DNA of 38,187 nt from Gammaproteobacteria bacterium (GCA_004357385.1 SMWF01000054.1:1-38187); one strand, 5' to 3'. Shown: positions 24,799 through 34,145, counted from the first letter of the stretch. Translations and numbers: made by a program. Notes: generated from the letters alone by a model not told the origin.

Positions 24799-25995
24799 AT
24801 GGCCTACGTCGACGATCGTTTTGTTCACGATGCGGATGCGCACATCCTGGAGACCGCGGAATTTCTCGCCGAGTTCGCCAGCGCGCCAATTAAAAGCCAC
24901 CTGTTCGGGTTCGATGGCAGCGCCGCGGTTGCAACCACAGCACAAGCGCTGGAAGTCACGTTGGCCCAGCAGCGCGACCCCGAGTACCGCGCGCGCGATG
25001 CCGCGGAAATCATGCAGCGCAAGAATTGGGACGCGACCGGTGCGCTGTTCAAGGAAGACCGACCGGCGGCCCTCGATCATCTGGGATTCGCCAGCCAGCT
25101 GATCTTCAACACCTTCGTAAACGGCCACATGGCCGAACTCGAAGCGGGCGCCGCCAACATGGACCTGGATCTGATCTACGGCGTCGCCGAAGCGCACAAC
25201 CGCGCCATGCTCGACTTCTGCAGCGTCGATGCGCGTCTGCTGCCCACCGCCTACGTACCGCTTGCGGATTTCGAGCGCACCCGGCAACTTGCGAGCCAGG
25301 TCATCGCCGACGGCTTTACCGGCCTGCTGATTCCATCCGCGTGCCCCGCGCACCATTCGCCCAGCCACACCGGTTTGTTCCCGCTGTGGGCAATGGCCGA
25401 AGAAGCCGGGCTGCCCATTCTGTTTCACGTCGGCGGTGGCGGGACACTGCTGGATCCCAACTATTTCCGGAACGGCCTGCCGGTACCGCCGGACTTTCAC
25501 GGTGGCGCCGAAAACTTCCGCTCCGTCGACTACATGGCCATTCCCACGCCCGTCATGCAGACCCTGGCAACGCTGATCATCGACGGCATCTTCGAACACC
25601 ACCCCAAGTTGATGTTCGGCGTGATCGAACAAGGGGCGGGGTGGATTCCGAGCTGGATGCGCTACCTCGACAGCGCCTACGACGCCTTCGCCCGCCATGA
25701 GGAACGCCTGCAGGCGTTGACCCTGCGACCCAGTGAATACGTCAAAAGGCAGCTACGGGCGACCCCCTACCCCACGGAAGACGTCGGCTGGATCGTGCGC
25801 GAAGCGGGCAGCGAAATTCCGCTGTTCTCGTCCGACTATCCACATGTGGAAGGCGGCCGGAATCCGATCAAACGCTTCGACGCCTCGCTGAGTGAAGCCG
25901 ACGATGCGACCCGCGAGCTGTTTTATCACGCCAACTTCGCCGATTTAATGGGGACCCGCTTGAGCGCACGCCTGAAGAGCGCAGCGCGCGCCTAA
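24799..25995 (+). CDS. Metal-dependent TIM-barrel hydrolase (amidohydrolase 2 family)
   Basis: A 398-residue member of the amidohydrolase 2 (PF04909) family, which holds decarboxylases and C-C or amide hydrolases acting on aromatic or carboxylated substrates. The first metal motif reads as DADAHILE in the second strand (instead of the classical HxH), the central metal histidine region is LPILFHVGGGGT, and the C-terminal SSDYPHVEGGRNP has the strand-8 aspartate. Marine relatives often begin the same way. GGGAG lies 10 bases upstream of ATG 24799. It is the seventh and last gene of the operon, ending 4 bases into the convergent acetyltransferase gene. Substrate unknown; a decarboxylase or amide hydrolase role would fit with the operon. 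Confidence 0.87.
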   Translation: MAYVDDRFVHDADAHILETAEFLAEFASAPIKSHLFGFDGSAAVATTAQALEVTLAQQRDPEYRARDAAEIMQRKNWDATGALFKEDRPAALDHLGFASQLIFNTFVNGHMAELEAGAANMDLDLIYGVAEAHNRAMLDFCSVDARLLPTAYVPLADFERTRQLASQVIADGFTGLLIPSACPAHHSPSHTGLFPLWAMAEEAGLPILFHVGGGGTLLDPNYFRNGLPVPPDFHGGAENFRSVDYMAIPTPVMQTLATLIIDGIFEHHPKLMFGVIEQGAGWIPSWMRYLDSAYDAFARHEERLQALTLRPSEYVKRQLRATPYPTEDVGWIVREAGSEIPLFSSDYPHVEGGRNPIKRFDASLSEADDATRELFYHANFADLMGTRLSARLKSAARA

Positions 25996-26468
25996 TCCAG
26001 ACGCAGCTCCATTTCCAGGTCGCCGCGCGCGAATCGACCATCCGACAAGCCCTCGAGGCGCCGAAAGCCCACCGATTCGTACAGGCTGACCGCGGGCGTG
26101 AGAACGCTGTTGGTGATCAGGAACACGCGCCCGACGTCCGCGGCGCGGGCGTGCTCCAGACATGCGTTCATCAACAACCGGCCGATGCCAAGCCCTTGGG
26201 CGGTCTCGGTTACGGCCATCTTAGCCAGCTCGAAGCAGTCTTCGCCGTGCGGAATCAAGGCAACGGTCCCAACGGCCTCAGCATTGCGCAGGGCGAAGAA
26301 AATCGCACCCCCGGGCGCGATGACGTGCTGCTCCGGATCACCCAGGGTGCGCTCGTCGGCAGGTTCAATCTCGAAGTAGCGCTCGATCCACTCCCGGTTC
26401 AGGCGGGCAAAGTCAGCCGCCAGGTCCGGCCGGTAGGCAACGACTTCGACACCCACCGCATCGATCAC
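25992..26468 (-). CDS. GNAT-family N-acetyltransferase
   Basis: A 158-residue GNAT acetyltransferase that moves the acetyl group of acetyl-CoA onto an amine. The acetyl-CoA-binding motif is ELAKMAVTETAQGLGIGRLL (Q-G-L-G-I-G), followed by LITNSVLTPAVSLYESVGFRRLEG, standard GNAT motif B. The GTG start at 26468 overlaps the stop of the upstream hydrolase (GTGA), so the two are coupled. An internal start a few residues later is possible. The substrate cannot be told. It ends convergent with the amidohydrolase, overlapping by four bases. Confidence 0.88.
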   Translation of the reverse strand: MIDAVGVEVVAYRPDLAADFARLNREWIERYFEIEPADERTLGDPEQHVIAPGGAIFFALRNAEAVGTVALIPHGEDCFELAKMAVTETAQGLGIGRLLMNACLEHARAADVGRVFLITNSVLTPAVSLYESVGFRRLEGLSDGRFARGDLEMELRLD

Positions 26469-27571
26469 GAGTCATCAGTCGGTCGCTGGCCGTCGATCAA
26501 CCAATCGAGAATGCGCGGATTTTCATCGCGCGGGTAGGTATGCGACAGGTCCGCAAGTTCCCGATAGACCACGTCTGCACCCGCGGCGCCGAGCGCGTCC
26601 CGGGCCATGCGCGCGACGTCCACCGGAAACATCCAGTCGAGCACACCATGCGTCAGGTAGATCGGTCGACCGCTGAGATCCGCCGCGCCATCCAGCAACA
26701 TCGGGTGGAAGGTTCCGGAAATCGGCGCCAGATGAGTGTACGGCGTACCCGCGCCCAGACCGCTCAGCAAGGTAAAGGTCGCCCCATCGGACATCCCGGT
26801 CAGTAGAATCCTGTCCTCATCAATGGTCCAGGTCTTCATGACGTGTTCGACCATCCCGCGGATCGATGCGGAGTCCACATCGGGTTCCATCAGCGACCAG
26901 GTGCCCTGGCGCGCGGTGGGGCTGAGCACGACGCAACCACGGCTGCGTGCTTCGCGCAGCCAGGTCCACATAAAATCCGCGCCATGGCCGCTGCCGCCAT
27001 GCAACGCCACGATCAGCGGCATGGCACTTTGCGGGTCGTAGTACTCGGGCACGTACAACGAAAATCCGCCGCGTTGTTCGTGATCATTGTTGGCATTCAT
27101 GATGCCGACGTCGTCCCGGGACGGATCCGCGCCGTTGAGCGCCTGCCACAGGGAATCATCGTCACGCCGTTCGACATCGACGAAGAACCGGTTGATCGCC
27201 GGCAGCGAAAAACTCATCGGATACAGCGCTTCCACCGCGCGGGTTGTGTGACGCATGGATCGGTACGCCTTGAGGATGCCGTTCGGGTCATCCGCGCTCG
27301 CCTTGAGTCCCCGGAAAGCCCGCAGCGCGGCGTCAGCAGCCAGATTCAACTGATCGCGGAAGAAATGCAGATGTTCCGGCCACTGGGTCGCGTCGAACGC
27401 GGTCTTGCCCGCTTCGATCGCGTCATCGAACCCGGCCAGGGATTCGACCAGACCAGGTAGCTGGGGGGGATGCAGATGTCGAGACGCGTACGCCAGCGCC
27501 TCGAGTCCGGTCAGCAGCGCGGGAACCAGCGCGGTGGTAGCCTCCAGCAGGGGATCTTCGGTTTCGCTCAT
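26465..27571 (-). CDS. Alpha/beta hydrolase with helical N-terminal extension (esterase-like)
   Basis: A 368-residue alpha/beta hydrolase. Residues 1-150 are helical and not part of the fold; the hydrolase domain (about 165-365) has an oxyanion loop HGGSGHGADF (191-200), nucleophile Ser261 in GMSDGA, Asp312 in GVLDWMFP and His344 in DLSHTYP. The layout resembles poly(3-hydroxybutyrate)-depolymerase-like/phospholipase-carboxylesterase enzymes. There is no clear signal peptide, so it is probably cytosolic. Start ATG 27571; SD GGAGC precedes it. It is followed by the coupled acetyltransferase and is divergent from the VOC operon across 97 bases. The function of the long N-terminal extension is unknown. 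Confidence 0.85.
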   Translation of the reverse strand: MSETEDPLLEATTALVPALLTGLEALAYASRHLHPPQLPGLVESLAGFDDAIEAGKTAFDATQWPEHLHFFRDQLNLAADAALRAFRGLKASADDPNGILKAYRSMRHTTRAVEALYPMSFSLPAINRFFVDVERRDDDSLWQALNGADPSRDDVGIMNANNDHEQRGGFSLYVPEYYDPQSAMPLIVALHGGSGHGADFMWTWLREARSRGCVVLSPTARQGTWSLMEPDVDSASIRGMVEHVMKTWTIDEDRILLTGMSDGATFTLLSGLGAGTPYTHLAPISGTFHPMLLDGAADLSGRPIYLTHGVLDWMFPVDVARMARDALGAAGADVVYRELADLSHTYPRDENPRILDWLIDGQRPTDDS

Positions 27572-27600
27572 CAGGTGCTCCTGCAGTTACTATCGGGGTT

Positions 27601-27630
27601 TTGACCGATCAAGGCCAGAAAACGTAAAGT
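27601..27630 (+). promoter_or_regulatory. Candidate sigma-70 promoter for the VOC-AAA-VWA operon
   Basis: -35 TTGACC (27601-27606, 5 of 6), 18-base spacer, -10 TAAAGT (27625-27630, 4 of 6). A start near 27637 gives a 32-base leader containing the GGGAGGG Shine-Dalgarno before ATG 27669. Confidence 0.45.
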
Positions 27631-27668
27631 CTGCGCAGACCCGGCTCAGACACGGGAGGGATCCACCC

Positions 27669-28517
27669 ATGAGCGACACATTCGACCGCGCCGCTGAAAA
27701 TGTCGGCAACATCCTGGCAATGGAACACCTGAATCTGACGGTGCCCGATCAGGAGATGGCTGCGCTGTTTTACGTCACCGGTCTGGGATTCACGCGCGAC
27801 CCCTACATGGACTTCGGCACGTTCAATATGTGGATCAATGTCGGCCAGCAGCAGTTCCATCTTCCGAAGTCAAAAGCACAACGGTTTCGTGGACACATCG
27901 ATATCACCGTGCCGAACCTGGACGAGCTGAAAGCACGTCTGGAACGCCTGGGCAAGCCGCTCAAAGGCACGGAGTTCGGCTGGGAAATTTACGATGACCA
28001 CATCGGCGTGACCTGTCCCTGGGGCAATTCGTTGCGCTGCTTCGCGCCCGATCCCGCAATCGGTATGGAACTGGGCATCCACAATCTCGAGATGCAGATT
28101 CCCGAGGGCACCAGCGGCGCGATTGCCGAGTTCTACCGGGTCGCCTTCGCGACGCCGGCGACGGCAATCGACGGTATCTCCAAGGTTTGTGTCGGCACCA
28201 ATCAGACGTTGCAGTTCGTGGAAACCGATGCGTCGATCGCAGACTACGACAGTCACCACATTGCGATCTACGTTGCCGACTTCTCGTCGCCGCACCAATG
28301 GCTGGTCGAACGCGACCGGATCACCGAGGAGTCCGATCAGCACCAGTACCGGTTCCAGGCCCTCACCGACGGCACCGATACGGCGTTGGTCGAATTGGAG
28401 CATGAGGTGCGCAGCCTGCACCACCCGATGCACGCCCGGAACCTGGTCAACCGCAACGCGGGTCAGCATTTCTTCAACTTTCGTCGCGGCCGCGAAGCGT
28501 TCGTCCCGGGCTCGTGA
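27669..28517 (+). CDS. Two-domain VOC-family protein (dioxygenase/glyoxalase-like)
   Basis: A 282-residue protein with two vicinal-oxygen-chelate modules. The first opens [24 protein letters not shown] and includes a [12 protein letters not shown] strand; the second opens [23 protein letters not shown] and closes [19 protein letters not shown] proteins bind a divalent metal (Fe, Mn, Ni, Zn) and do ring cleavage, isomerisation or fosfomycin-type chemistry. Candidate metal ligands include His of MEHLN and His of GHIDITV; the second module has [14 protein letters not shown] and [16 protein letters not shown] Shine-Dalgarno 6-8 bases before ATG 27669 fixes the start. Its last bases overlap the AAA+ gene (GTGA). 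The coupling suggests that this is the client of the AAA+/VWA pair. Confidence 0.85.
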   Translation: MSDTFDRAAENVGNILAMEHLNLTVPDQEMAALFYVTGLGFTRDPYMDFGTFNMWINVGQQQFHLPKSKAQRFRGHIDITVPNLDELKARLERLGKPLKGTEFGWEIYDDHIGVTCPWGNSLRCFAPDPAIGMELGIHNLEMQIPEGTSGAIAEFYRVAFATPATAIDGISKVCVGTNQTLQFVETDASIADYDSHHIAIYVADFSSPHQWLVERDRITEESDQHQYRFQALTDGTDTALVELEHEVRSLHHPMHARNLVNRNAGQHFFNFRRGREAFVPGS

Positions 28518-29353
28518 GTACCGAATCCCGAGTCGCCCGACTCGAAACCGCGCCTTACTACCTGCCGCTGCGTGACGAAGTGGAAGCATTCGAAGCGGCC
28601 TACGCGGCGCGCTTGCCGGTGCTGCTGAAAGGACCCACGGGCTGTGGCAAAACCCGCTTCATCGAGTACATGACCTGGAAGCTGTACCGGGATACCGAGT
28701 CTCCGCGCCGGCAACTGGACGCCCCTCTGCTGACGGTGGCCTGTCACGGAGACCTCAGCGCAACCGATCTGGTCGGCCGGTTCCTGCTGCGTGGCGATGC
28801 CACCGAATGGCTGGACGGGCCGCTGACCCGCGCCGTGCGCAGCGGCGCGATCTGTTATCTGGACGAGGTGGTGGAGGCCCGCAAAGACACCACGGTAATC
28901 ATTCACTCACTTACCGACCACCGGCGCATGCTGCCGATCGACAAAACCGCCGAACTGGTCCCGGCACATCCTGATTTTCTGTTGGTGATTTCCTACAACC
29001 CCGGCTACCAGAGCGTGCTGAAAGACCTCAAGCCAAGCACCCGCCAGCGTTTCGTGAGCTTCGAGTTCGGCTATCCCGATGTCGAACAGGAAGCCGCCAT
29101 CGTCGCCCACGAGAGTGGCATCGATTCGGGCACGGCCGAACGGCTCGCGGTGATCGGCGAGAAAACCCGGAACCTTACGGATTACGGGTTCGAGGAAGGG
29201 GTCAGTACCCGTCTGCTGGTCTACGCGGGCCAGCTCATGAGCCAGGGCATTGCCCCCCGTCGGGCGTGTGAACTGGCCATCGTCAGCGCGGTATCGGACG
29301 ATGCGATCGTGCAGAAGGCCGTCGCGGGGATCGTCGACGTCGTCCTTCCGTGA
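28514..29353 (+). CDS. MoxR-type AAA+ ATPase, NorQ/CbbQ/NirQ group
   Basis: A 279-residue AAA+ ATPase. Walker A is GPTGCGKT (40-47), Walker [11 protein letters not shown] begins at 114, and the sensor/arginine region is [16 protein letters not shown]. The opening [17 protein letters not shown] is the family signature of NorQ/NirQ/CbbQ. In those systems the ATPase works with a VWA partner (NorD, CbbO) to open or load a metalloenzyme: iron insertion in nitric oxide reductase, or inhibitor release from rubisco. The GTG start 28514 overlaps the VOC stop, and its own stop overlaps the VWA start, so three proteins are made in a fixed ratio. No nor or cbb gene is in this window. Confidence 0.93.
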   Translation: MSTESRVARLETAPYYLPLRDEVEAFEAAYAARLPVLLKGPTGCGKTRFIEYMTWKLYRDTESPRRQLDAPLLTVACHGDLSATDLVGRFLLRGDATEWLDGPLTRAVRSGAICYLDEVVEARKDTTVIIHSLTDHRRMLPIDKTAELVPAHPDFLLVISYNPGYQSVLKDLKPSTRQRFVSFEFGYPDVEQEAAIVAHESGIDSGTAERLAVIGEKTRNLTDYGFEEGVSTRLLVYAGQLMSQGIAPRRACELAIVSAVSDDAIVQKAVAGIVDVVLP

Positions 29354-31461
29354 GTTCTGCGCTCGCACTGTTCGAGGTAGAGCGGGTCCTCGCCCTGTTC
29401 GCCCAGGGCATCAGCGGCCAGCCCTATCAGATACAGCCCGAGTCCGATGCCAGCGGCAACGCCCTCCACAGTCCGACCACTCTGTATCTTCCCGACTCGT
29501 TCGGGCCCTACCCGGAGCGTGACGCCAACCTCGGCGGCTACCTCCTGCTGGCACTTCATCAGTTGGGTTATCGGGAATTCGGTTCCCACGCGTTTTCGTT
29601 CGCGCGGGCCCGCGAGCGATGCCCGGAGCTGAACAGCATCCCTGTCGACCTTGGCCCCCGCGAATCCGACCTGACCCTGCTGTTCGCCCATTTTCGCCAC
29701 CCGACCCTGGCGCGAATGCTGTACCGGATCATCGAGGCAATGCGCATCGATCGGCACATGCTGCGCCACTACCCGGGGATCACCCCACACTATCGCCGCT
29801 TCGCCCACCTCGAAATCCAACAGCGAACGCCCGAATCGATCGACGGGCTTGCAGCACTGCTGGACGCCGTGATCGCCTTCGGACTGGGCGCACAGCGCGC
29901 AGACCTGGTCGCGCGGGATGCCACCGGCGCGTTCGCCCCGTTTGCAGATCTACTCCATGCGGTAGTTCAGCCCAATGCCGATGTCTATGCCAGCAGCACG
30001 GCGCTGACCCATGCCTACCAGTTGATCGAGTCACACGGACTCGACGCCACCGAGGACGCCTCCCGCGACCCTGTCGGGGACCCGCTCGAGGCGCCGTTGC
30101 CAACGATGCACGGCGATCCACCGCTGGAATGGCTGCAGCGCGACGCTCGGCTGCGTGAATGGCAGGAGGAGGCTGAGGCGCTGCAACTTGCGCTCGACGA
30201 GTTGGACGGACTCGACCTCGCCGATCCGGACGGCACGCCCAGCCCCGGCGTGGCAACCGGGCCAATGCCCGATGACGTAGTTCCAGATGGCCGCGCGGGC
30301 GCCGGCAAGGGGTTGCACGGGGATCTCCGTCCGGTGGGCCTGGAGGTGGAAGACCGCAAACGAACAATCCAGGAGTCGCGCGATCTGCTCACCCGGCGTA
30401 TCGAGATGGAGCGCTCGGCCGTTCGTGGCGCGCTCGGCGGAGCAGCGCACGCCGGACCCAGCTTTCTGTACGACGAGTGGGACGAACCCGGTCAACGATA
30501 CCTGCGGGCCTGGTGCAGACTGTTTGAAGAGCGTCTGACGCCCGGACCGGACGATGACAGCGAGACCTTGCGGCGTAATGTCGCCGCGCTCCGCGGGGCG
30601 GTGCGTCAGCAGTTCGAACAGCTCCGGCCCCTGGCCTACAGCCGCGTTCGCAAACTCGCGGAAGGCGATGAACTGGACTGGGATCAACTGATCGCCTACC
30701 GGATCGATCGCCATCGCGAGGCTACCCCGGACGACCGTGTCTACCAGCGCCACGACCCCAGAGCGCGCGACGTAAGTGCGCTGTTCCTGGTCGATCTAAG
30801 CGCCTCGACCGACGACCCCCTCCTGAAAGCGGAGCCCGCGGAAGCCGCAGCCGAGCTGAACCTCCGCGATCCGTCGGACGATCCGTTTCTGTGGGCGCCC
30901 AACGCGGGGCTCGAGCCGGACCCACCGAGGCGCCGCATTATCGACGTGCAGCGCGAAGCCTTGCTGCTGATGGCCGACGCGCTCGACCGGCTCGGTGATC
31001 GGTTCGGCGTGTTCGGGTTCTCAGGCTACGGACGGGACTGCGTCGAGTACTACATTGCCAAGGAATTCGCCGAGCCATGGACCGCCCGCGCCGTGAACGC
31101 ACTCGCCGCTATGAAACCGCGCCGCAGCACGCGCATGGGTCCAGCCATTCGGCACAGCACGCGCAAGCTGGTGCGCGCCGGTGGGGTCCTGAAAGTCCTT
31201 ATCGTCATCAGCGACGGGTTTCCCCAGGACTGCGACTACGGGCCGGACCGGGGCTCCCACGAATACGGGGTGGCCGATACGGCAAAGGCGCTTCGCGAAG
31301 CCGAGCAGGCCGGCGTCTCGACGTTCTGTATTACGGTGGATCCGTCGGGCCACGATTATCTGAAGCGAATGTGTGACGAGGCGCGCTACATGGTGATCGA
31401 GGACATTGAGACGCTGCCGGCCGCGTTATCCAAGGTTTACACGGCGCTTACGACCAAGTAG
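29350..31461 (+). CDS. NorD/CbbO-type VWA-domain protein
   Basis: A 703-residue partner of the MoxR ATPase. The N-terminal 400 residues are helical, with [21 protein letters not shown] and REFGSHAF; the C-terminal von Willebrand A domain (about 475-703) has a complete MIDAS: DLSAS at Asp482, Ser484, Ser486, Thr594 in [12 protein letters not shown], and Asp622 in VISDGFPQD. The segment between DLSASTDD and [15 protein letters not shown] is about 50 residues longer than I expect in NorD, with acidic and proline-rich sequence. NorD proteins are about 600-640 and CbbO about 780 residues, so this is intermediate. It should bind the client metalloenzyme while NorQ-like ATPase remodels it. GTG 29350 is coupled to the ATPase stop. 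Confidence 0.92.
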   Translation: MSSALALFEVERVLALFAQGISGQPYQIQPESDASGNALHSPTTLYLPDSFGPYPERDANLGGYLLLALHQLGYREFGSHAFSFARARERCPELNSIPVDLGPRESDLTLLFAHFRHPTLARMLYRIIEAMRIDRHMLRHYPGITPHYRRFAHLEIQQRTPESIDGLAALLDAVIAFGLGAQRADLVARDATGAFAPFADLLHAVVQPNADVYASSTALTHAYQLIESHGLDATEDASRDPVGDPLEAPLPTMHGDPPLEWLQRDARLREWQEEAEALQLALDELDGLDLADPDGTPSPGVATGPMPDDVVPDGRAGAGKGLHGDLRPVGLEVEDRKRTIQESRDLLTRRIEMERSAVRGALGGAAHAGPSFLYDEWDEPGQRYLRAWCRLFEERLTPGPDDDSETLRRNVAALRGAVRQQFEQLRPLAYSRVRKLAEGDELDWDQLIAYRIDRHREATPDDRVYQRHDPRARDVSALFLVDLSASTDDPLLKAEPAEAAAELNLRDPSDDPFLWAPNAGLEPDPPRRRIIDVQREALLLMADALDRLGDRFGVFGFSGYGRDCVEYYIAKEFAEPWTARAVNALAAMKPRRSTRMGPAIRHSTRKLVRAGGVLKVLIVISDGFPQDCDYGPDRGSHEYGVADTAKALREAEQAGVSTFCITVDPSGHDYLKRMCDEARYMVIEDIETLPAALSKVYTALTTK

Positions 31462-31488
31462 GCGACCCGTTCATTTTGGGGTGCGCGC

Positions 31489-32151
31489 TCAATCGTCGCC
31501 AAACACACCCAGCAGATGCAGCAGGCTGGTGAACAGGTTGTAGATCGACACGTACAGAGTGACGGTAGCGCGGATGTAATTGGTCTCGCCGCCGTTGATG
31601 ACTCGACCGGTCTCGAACAGGATCAACGCCGAGGCGAACATCACCACACCGCTCGAGATCACCAGGTGCAGCCCGGAAATGTTAGCAAAGTAGTTGAGCA
31701 CGATCGCGCCCATCAGCACGAAGAAGCCGGTCACCAGGAAGCCGCTGAGGAAATTGAAATCCTTGCGGGTAATCAGCGCGTAAAGCGACAAGCCGACGAA
31801 CGCACCCGCCGTCAGGCCCAGCGCCTGGCCGACCAGCGCTGGCCCGTTCGGCATCGCTACGTAGAACGCCAGCAGCGGCCCGAGCGTGTAGCCCATGAAC
31901 CCCGTGAAGGCGAACACCGCGGGTAGCCCCCAGATGCTGTTCGCCAGCTTGTGCACCACGAACAGCAGGCCAAAGAATCCGATCAACGTCGGAAAGAACC
32001 CGAGATAGGGCGCGCCCGACACCATCGATGTGTACGCGATTATCGCGCTGAAACCGAGCGTCAGTCCCAGCAGCATGTAGGTGTTGCGCAAGACCTTGTT
32101 GATCTCTATCGCGCCGGTCGCAGTCCGGCTGATCGCTCTCGAATCCGCCAT
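31489..32151 (-). CDS. Bax inhibitor-1/YccA family membrane protein
   Basis: A 220-residue inner-membrane protein with seven hydrophobic segments, starting MADSRAISRTATGAIEINKVLRNTYMLL, the standard YccA/YbhL opening. Bacterial members bind FtsH (YccA) or act as pH-sensitive calcium leak channels (YetJ); the two conserved Asp residues near the C-terminal end are represented by the terminal GDD and internal positions. A GAGGTG Shine-Dalgarno before ATG 32151 fixes the start. A good 17-base-spaced promoter lies upstream. It ends 27 bases from the convergent VWA gene and is divergent from the DksA-like gene. A role in protein quality control or ion homeostasis is likely. Confidence 0.9.
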   Translation of the reverse strand: MADSRAISRTATGAIEINKVLRNTYMLLGLTLGFSAIIAYTSMVSGAPYLGFFPTLIGFFGLLFVVHKLANSIWGLPAVFAFTGFMGYTLGPLLAFYVAMPNGPALVGQALGLTAGAFVGLSLYALITRKDFNFLSGFLVTGFFVLMGAIVLNYFANISGLHLVISSGVVMFASALILFETGRVINGGETNYIRATVTLYVSIYNLFTSLLHLLGVFGDD

Positions 32152-32181
32152 GATCACCTCAACAGATTGACAAGGGGTCCG

Positions 32182-32210
32182 TGTATAGAGAATCGGAGAT
32201 GTCATTGCAA
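32182..32210 (-). promoter_or_regulatory. Candidate promoter of the YccA-type gene
   Basis: Minus strand: -35 TTGCAA (32210-32205, 4 of 6), 17-base spacer, -10 TATACA (32187-32182, 4 of 6). A start near 32175 leaves a leader of about 25 bases that contains the GAGGTG ribosome-binding site. Confidence 0.45.
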
Positions 32211-32292
32211 GCCTCGACTGAGTATCAGCGATCTGGTCGCGAACGCTTGTGATTCGGTTATCATGTTCAAATGGTAGGAAGAGCCCGACCCA

Positions 32293-32631
32293 GTGAACGA
32301 AGCGCAGGTAAAGACAAACCTCCAGCAACGTAAGACCGAATTGCTTGAGCGCCACGGTCGAATTGCCCGACACACCCGGCATCGCGAGGAGCCTCTGCCG
32401 CAGGATTTCGCCGAGCAGGCGGTGGAGCTGGAAAACCAGGAGGTTCTGGAGGCGCTGGATGCTGAAGTTGCGGACGAGCTACGTCAGATCGACCGCGCGC
32501 TCGACCGGCTCGCCGCCGGCGAATACCAGCAGTGCGGCAGCTGCGGCGAAGACATCCCCGGCGCGCGACTGGACGCTCTGCCGACCACCAGCCTGTGCGT
32601 CGATTGCGCCGCTGAAGCCGAGCGCGGCTAA
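32293..32631 (+). CDS. TraR/DksA-family zinc-finger protein
   Basis: A 112-residue protein with an N-terminal helical hairpin (about residues 3-75; tip around LPQDFAEQAVELENQEV) and a C-terminal four-cysteine zinc finger, Cys81, Cys84, Cys102, Cys105, in CGSCGEDIPGARLDALPTTSLCVDC. DksA-type proteins enter the RNA polymerase secondary channel and change promoter kinetics, often with ppGpp. It is much shorter than DksA (about 150 residues) and nearer to the YbiI/TraR size class, so a supporting or stress-specific role is more likely than that of the main DksA. Start GTG 32293 has only a weak Shine-Dalgarno. Its stop overlaps the convergent LLM oxidoreductase by four bases. Confidence 0.88.
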   Translation: MNEAQVKTNLQQRKTELLERHGRIARHTRHREEPLPQDFAEQAVELENQEVLEALDAEVADELRQIDRALDRLAAGEYQQCGSCGEDIPGARLDALPTTSLCVDCAAEAERG

Positions 32632-33650
32632 CTCAATTCATACACCTCACTGAGCAACTCGTAGCAGCGCACGCGCTGGCTGAACTCGTGAGTGATGCTC
32701 ACCACCACCAGTTCGTCGACGCCACAACGCCGGGCCAGATCGTCGAGTTGCGCGCGAACCCCCTCGGGCCGACCAAGAATCTGGTGCTCGCGGCGCCCAG
32801 CGATGCGCGCGCGTTCCGCGTCGCTCATCTCGTAAGCTTCGGCCTCAGCGACCGAAGGGAACGGGCCGAATTCGCCTCGCTCCACCCGCAGGCGCCACAC
32901 ATCGCGGCACAGCGCCAGCTGCTCTGCCTGCGCCTCCGTGTCGCAGCACAGCACGAAGACCCCGATTGACACCCCCGGTTCGGCGCAGGCCGCCGACGGC
33001 TCGAAGTTGTCACGGTAGACTCTGATCACCGGTTCGGCGATGTCCGGGCTGATGAAGTGAGCAAAGGAGAAGGGCAATCCGAACTGGGCCGCAATGCGCG
33101 CGCCGTCCTCGGTCGAACCCAGCATCCACAGCGCCGGACTGGTCCGGGGTGCTGGAGTAGCGCGGACCTTCGCGAGGGCGTCGGTGTGCGGTGTCTCCCC
33201 ATGAATGAATGCACGCAGATCCGCCAATTTTGCCGGGAAGTACTCAATGCCGATCTGCGAGCCATAGGCAAGCGCCGCGGCGGTAATACCATCACTTCCA
33301 GGCGCACGGCCAATTCCCAGATCGATGCGCCCAGGGTATAGCGTCTCGAGAAACCTGAACTGCTCCGCAACCTTCAACGGGCTGTAATGCATCAACATGA
33401 CACCCCCCGAACCGACCCGGATGCGGGACGTGGATGCGGCAATCTGTCCGACCATCAGTTCCGGGACCGACCCGGCAAAGCTGTCCGAGCCGTGATGCTC
33501 GGCAACCCAATAGCGGTGATAACCGAGACGTTCGGTGATCTGCGCCAGCTCAATCGTTTCGCGTAGCGCCTGCTCCGCGCTGCCCCCGCTTCGAATGGGC
33601 GACTGATCCAGAACCGATAGCTTCACTGTGGGTTGCCGTATCGCATGCAT
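32628..33650 (-). CDS. LLM-class flavin-dependent oxidoreductase
   Basis: A 340-residue luciferase-like monooxygenase-fold flavoprotein using FMN or F420-like flavin. The opening VKLSVLDQSPIRSGGSAEQAL and the block YWVAEHHGSDSFAGSVPELMVGQIA are standard for the group-1 (MsnO8-type) LLM family, as are GGVMLMHYSPLKVAEQFRFLETL and RIDLGIGRAPGSD. Such enzymes hydroxylate or desulfonate, or act as reductases; substrate is not clear here. Start ATG 33650 has AAGG 4 bases upstream; GTG 33626 (giving MKLSVLDQSP) is the main alternative. Divergent from the GFA gene and convergent, by four overlapping bases, with the DksA-like gene. Confidence 0.9.
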   Translation of the reverse strand: MHAIRQPTVKLSVLDQSPIRSGGSAEQALRETIELAQITERLGYHRYWVAEHHGSDSFAGSVPELMVGQIAASTSRIRVGSGGVMLMHYSPLKVAEQFRFLETLYPGRIDLGIGRAPGSDGITAAALAYGSQIGIEYFPAKLADLRAFIHGETPHTDALAKVRATPAPRTSPALWMLGSTEDGARIAAQFGLPFSFAHFISPDIAEPVIRVYRDNFEPSAACAEPGVSIGVFVLCCDTEAQAEQLALCRDVWRLRVERGEFGPFPSVAEAEAYEMSDAERARIAGRREHQILGRPEGVRAQLDDLARRCGVDELVVVSITHEFSQRVRCYELLSEVYELS

Positions 33651-33736
33651 CGACCTTAGCGCGGGCGCCCCGGAGACTCCAGACAGGACCGCTTCAGCGG
33701 GGGTATGATCGAGCCGGTTCGTGGCTGGAGAAGACG

Positions 33737-34138
33737 ATGGGATCAACCAGCGCCCGTGGGTCCTGCCTGTGCGGCGCAGTCGCGTTCCAGGTTGGGCTGC
33801 CAACCGTCGCGTGTCTGCATTGTCACTGCTCCATGTGCCGGCGTAATCACGGCGCCGGATACGTCACCTGGGTGGCCGCCGGCGCATCCGGGTTCGAGGT
33901 GACCGCGGGCGAAGATCAACTCACGGTCTATCAATCATCCACCCACGGGACCCGCTCCTTCTGCAGCGCCTGCGGCACGTCCTTGTTCTGCATCAACGAA
34001 CAGCACCCGGAAATCGTCGATATCCCGCTGGCCAACTTCGACGATCCCATCGACCGGCCGCCGGAAGCACACTACTACCTGGCTGACCGGGTGGAATGGA
34101 TACCGCTGGATGAATCCCTGCCGGATCTCGGCCCGTGA
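33737..34138 (+). CDS. GFA/CENP-V family zinc protein
   Basis: A 133-residue GFA-domain protein, related to glutathione-dependent formaldehyde-activating enzyme. Zinc-binding cysteines are visible as GSCLCGAVAF, CLHCHCSMCRR and FCSACGTSLFC, i.e. CxC, CxxCxCxxC-like and CxxC sets, all intact. True Gfa activity is known in only a few members; many are of unknown function. A GGAG Shine-Dalgarno lies before ATG 33737. The next small secreted-protein gene begins 8 bases later, so the pair may be co-transcribed. Confidence 0.87.
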   Translation: MGSTSARGSCLCGAVAFQVGLPTVACLHCHCSMCRRNHGAGYVTWVAAGASGFEVTAGEDQLTVYQSSTHGTRSFCSACGTSLFCINEQHPEIVDIPLANFDDPIDRPPEAHYYLADRVEWIPLDESLPDLGP

Positions 34139-34145
34139 GACGCCT

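Noticed and set aside
28514..31461. Rubisco-activation (cbbQO) or nitric-oxide reductase (norQD) operon
   Set aside because: No cbbL/cbbS, cbbM, norC or norB gene is in the window; the upstream partner is a VOC protein, so I kept a neutral name.
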